64,000 nucleotides of DNA from Bacillota bacterium (GTDB taxonomy: Bacteria > Bacillota > Clostridia > Lachnospirales > Cellulosilyticaceae). A program made the position numbers and the translations under genes. Each line of letters starts with the position of its first letter. Within the stretch, counting starts at the first letter, position 1. The notes under the pieces were generated by a model. The model had not been told where the DNA came from. It made no database searches and was given only the letters and a program-made list of their open reading frames with translations. Location of the stretch: contig JAEYPM010000077.1 in NCBI GenBank assembly GCA_023410675.1, forward strand, positions 1 through 64,000. Reading direction: 5' to 3'. Shown piece after piece: positions 61,919 through 64,000 of this stretch.

Positions 61919-62902
61919 TTACTTAGCCTTTGCATTGCTATAAGCTGCACTAAATCCACCAAAGAGTATTCCAGTTATCGGAAATATTATCCAGCTAATG
62001 TGCCACAGATTGAAAACAAATCCTAGAAATAAGAAAGTTGCAGCTGCAAGTGGCCAAACAATTCCTGCCACAATTCCTATCATCTTATTATTTTCTTTCA
62101 CGTTTACACTGTATTCTTCTAATTTCAATAGCCTTTTATAACCTTCAATAGCACTGCCTGCCCTAATTAAAAGATTGACTGCCACAGCAATTATAATCAG
62201 TAAAACGGATACCCCATACACAGCAAGGTCTTCTCCAAACATCATTGCAATAAAGATACTAACAGGTGAAACGACGCAAAGGCAAACACCTAACATAATA
62301 TATCCTTTATAATTCATAGAAAGACCTTTATGCTCTTTCACCAAAATAGCTTTATCTTCTGTTGTTAGCTCAAATTCTCCCTCTTCAATATATTTATACG
62401 GTTCAAGCGTCATACCATTGTAAACAAAAAGGGCTACAGCTGGTACGACAAATAAAAATAAAGCCATAACAGGTGCTACATCCCGTGCACTTTCTGATAA
62501 ACTTTGAACAACTTGGTCATTTTCTAAACATTGCACTAAAAAGAGCATACTAGCTACACCAAATAGTATGAGTCCAACGCCTAATGCAATCCATCTTGAA
62601 GTTTCCCTTTTAAGTGTAATATATTCTTTTGCCTTCTCAAGGCTCAAACGTGGATATATCTTTCTTTGCTTAGCATCCCTATCTGTATCGGTTTTAATAT
62701 TCATTTCCTCTAACAGTTCTTCAATATTCCCAAACTCAGAAATAACAATGCCTATTGCTTCATTTTCTTGTTTTCCTTCTTTCTTTAGCTCAAGATACTT
62801 TTCTTCCATATTTGCTAACATATCATTTTTTATACGCTCTATCTCTTCTGTCTTAGGTAGACTTAAAAACATATTCTCCAAATAGCTTTTAACAGTTTCC
62901 AT
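61919..62902 (-). CDS. Membrane protein with permease-prefix domain
   Basis: This 327-residue protein has a cytosolic helical permease-prefix domain 1 (about 1-75; VKSYLENMFLSLPKTEEIER, EAIGIVISEFGNIEELLEEM) and six membrane helices. It is typical of proteins controlled by a PadR partner; its start overlaps padR by 14 bases. The function of this group is unknown, perhaps envelope stress or bacteriocin-type defence. Confidence 0.85.
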   Translation of the reverse strand: METVKSYLENMFLSLPKTEEIERIKNDMLANMEEKYLELKKEGKQENEAIGIVISEFGNIEELLEEMNIKTDTDRDAKQRKIYPRLSLEKAKEYITLKRETSRWIALGVGLILFGVASMLFLVQCLENDQVVQSLSESARDVAPVMALFLFVVPAVALFVYNGMTLEPYKYIEEGEFELTTEDKAILVKEHKGLSMNYKGYIMLGVCLCVVSPVSIFIAMMFGEDLAVYGVSVLLIIIAVAVNLLIRAGSAIEGYKRLLKLEEYSVNVKENNKMIGIVAGIVWPLAAATFLFLGFVFNLWHISWIIFPITGILFGGFSAAYSNAKAK

Positions 62903-63239
62903 TACTCATCGGCTCCTTTATAAATTGATTGATTACATTTTGGGTTACGTCCCACTCTTTACATTTATCCTTGTAATAGGCTATTCCGCTTGGTAATATT
63001 TTATAGTATGTTCGTCTTTTTCCTTGCGTTTCTTCCCCAAAATAAGCTTCTATATATCCGTTTTTTTCTAGTCTGTTAAATGCTGAATAAAGTGTTGTTT
63101 CTTTAATAATATATTGATCCTTGGTTATTTCTCTTATATTCTTTGATATTTCATAGCCATAAGAGTCTCCTTCTAATAATAGACTTAGGATAATGGTGTC
63201 ATTATATCCACGTATTACATCACTGCTAATCAATCTCAT
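62889..63239 (-). CDS. PadR-family regulator
   Basis: This 116-residue winged-helix protein opens with DTIILSLLLEGDSYGYEISK, followed by KETTLYSAFNRLEKNGYIEA and the wing GKRRTYYKILPSG. It is the short PadR-s2 type. AAGGAGGGATG precedes ATG 63239. It should repress itself and the overlapping membrane gene through the 20-bp dyad in its promoter. Confidence 0.92.
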   Translation of the reverse strand: MRLISSDVIRGYNDTIILSLLLEGDSYGYEISKNIREITKDQYIIKETTLYSAFNRLEKNGYIEAYFGEETQGKRRTYYKILPSGIAYYKDKCKEWDVTQNVINQFIKEPMSNGNC

Positions 63240-63279
63240 CCCTCCTTACATGTACTGCATTTGTCGTACTACGTCTATC

Positions 63280-63332
63280 GTACTTTATCTGTCGTAGTAA
63301 TTATAGCACATCTACTACGACAGGTAAAGTAG
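63280..63332 (-). promoter_or_regulatory. padR promoter inside a 20-bp operator dyad
   Basis: Arms 63280-63299 and 63313-63332 match at 18 of 20 positions. On the minus strand TTTACC (63328-63323), 17 bases, TATAAT (63305-63300) is the promoter, so the dyad covers its -35 and start. A third TCGTACTACG-like piece follows near 63264-63273. Confidence 0.85.
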
Positions 63333-63493
63333 TTTTCTAAATAATTTTTTAAAAAATAAAAGGCAAGTAGCTTTTATAGAATCATATTGTCTTTATTCAT
63401 ACTTTTCTAATATAATAAAGTAATATAGAACATAAAACTCTTTAAGGAGGAATGTATTGATGTATTTTTTATTCATACATCATACAAGAAGAT

Positions 63494-64000
63494 ATGAAAG
63501 AACTACTAGTAATCTATAATTGTATTGCTTTTGCACTCGGCATGTTTTTTATCGGCTCTATTTGTACTATCCTTAGATATAATAAGAACGAAATCATAAA
63601 ATACTATCTTCTTTATTATTCTTTGTTTACATCTTTTATTGGTCTATTTGTACTAGGCTCTTATTTCTCCCTTGTGTTCACATTTAATCCATTTGTTAAG
63701 AATCTTATTTACGCCCTAGAATTTCTTTGCCTATTTTTATCCTTATTTTTCTTTACCTATTTAGTCAACAAGGCTTATCAAGTCAATCATAGCAAATTCA
63801 AAAACACCTCACTTTTTCTTTTTACCTTAGTTTGGTGGGCTTTATGCTGCTATGAGGAAATAATGGGACTAGAAAATGAAGGATTTTGGCTAGCAATCGA
63901 TGACGAGTTTATTACTATTATTTTATTTATTTATATATTAATTACTTATATAGTGTATAAAAGAAATATTGCTGGCAAACCATGGTATTTAGATATTCGA
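63494..64000 (+). CDS. Membrane protein, partial at window end
   Basis: An open frame of 169 codons runs off the window. It has at least five membrane helices (IYNCIAFALGMFFIGSI; FTSFIGLFVLGSYFSL; FLCLFLSLFFFTYLV; LFLFTLVWWALCC; IIILFIYILITYIVY-like). Such N-termini often precede a LuxR-type HTH in this group, but that part is not seen. The strong AAGGAGG (63444-63450) serves ATG 63460, whose 19-codon frame overlaps this one; removing one T from the T6 run (63465-63470) would join them. Confidence 0.65.
   Translation, partial: MKELLVIYNCIAFALGMFFIGSICTILRYNKNEIIKYYLLYYSLFTSFIGLFVLGSYFSLVFTFNPFVKNLIYALEFLCLFLSLFFFTYLVNKAYQVNHSKFKNTSLFLFTLVWWALCCYEEIMGLENEGFWLAIDDEFITIILFIYILITYIVYKRNIAGKPWYLDIR

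Overview
The window is low-GC DNA from a spore-forming member of the Clostridia. Evidence for this is spmA/spmB, AbrB/SpoVT-type and Csp-type genes, a T-box on serS, a classical TPP riboswitch, strong AAGGAGG ribosome sites, AT-rich spacers and GH26/GH130 mannan genes. A Lachnospirales/Cellulosilyticum-like anaerobe is my best guess, but no marker here fixes the genus.

Layout. (1) 1-5.1 kb is the integrase end of an integrated element lodged at the 3' end of a tRNA-Arg(TCG) gene. Integrase and a cI-like repressor point right. A small XRE regulator, an unknown protein, an excisionase-like HTH protein and a primase/VapE helicase point left and end at an iteron cluster. This is the plan of a phage-inducible chromosomal island; the rest lies left of the window. 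(2) 5.3-12.8 kb: TetR regulator, a D,D-carboxypeptidase with an SLH-like tail, asd, a TM2 protein, serS with its T-box, a candidate small RNA and a lipoprotein whose start is out of frame by one A. (3) 13-21.9 kb: adhE behind Rex-like operators, an M18 aminopeptidase, glycogen phosphorylase and a Usp-like protein. (4) 22-26.7 kb: a co-directional housekeeping run ywlC-rpiB-upp-comEB-tagO-phospholipase-like. (5) 26.8-36.4 kb: a RelA/SpoT-domain protein, AbrB-type regulator, spmAB, MORN protein, YkvI-type membrane protein, Cys-rich peptide, HD-GYP protein and MATE transporter. (6) 36.5-40.5 kb: uppP and a TPP-riboswitch-controlled thiamine-type ABC transporter. (7) 40.5-49.5 kb: a large methyltransferase fusion, DUF421 protein, chemoreceptor, DUF1540 protein and an 808-residue subtilase-fold protein that has lost its catalytic triad. 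(8) 50-56.5 kb: GH26 mannanase and GH130 phosphorylase, a duplicated surface beta-propeller, a ZIP transporter and a nitroreductase. (9) 56.5-64 kb: panBCD, ablAB (N-acetyl-beta-lysine osmolyte), a PadR/membrane pair and a partial membrane protein.

The strongest leads are the PICI-like element with its iterons and a twin-operator switch, the catalytically dead Csp-type subtilase, a family of about 50-bp dyad repeats scattered between genes, two long leaders that end in terminators just before panB and ablA, and two genes whose good ribosome site is joined to the body only by adding or removing one base in a homopolymer.
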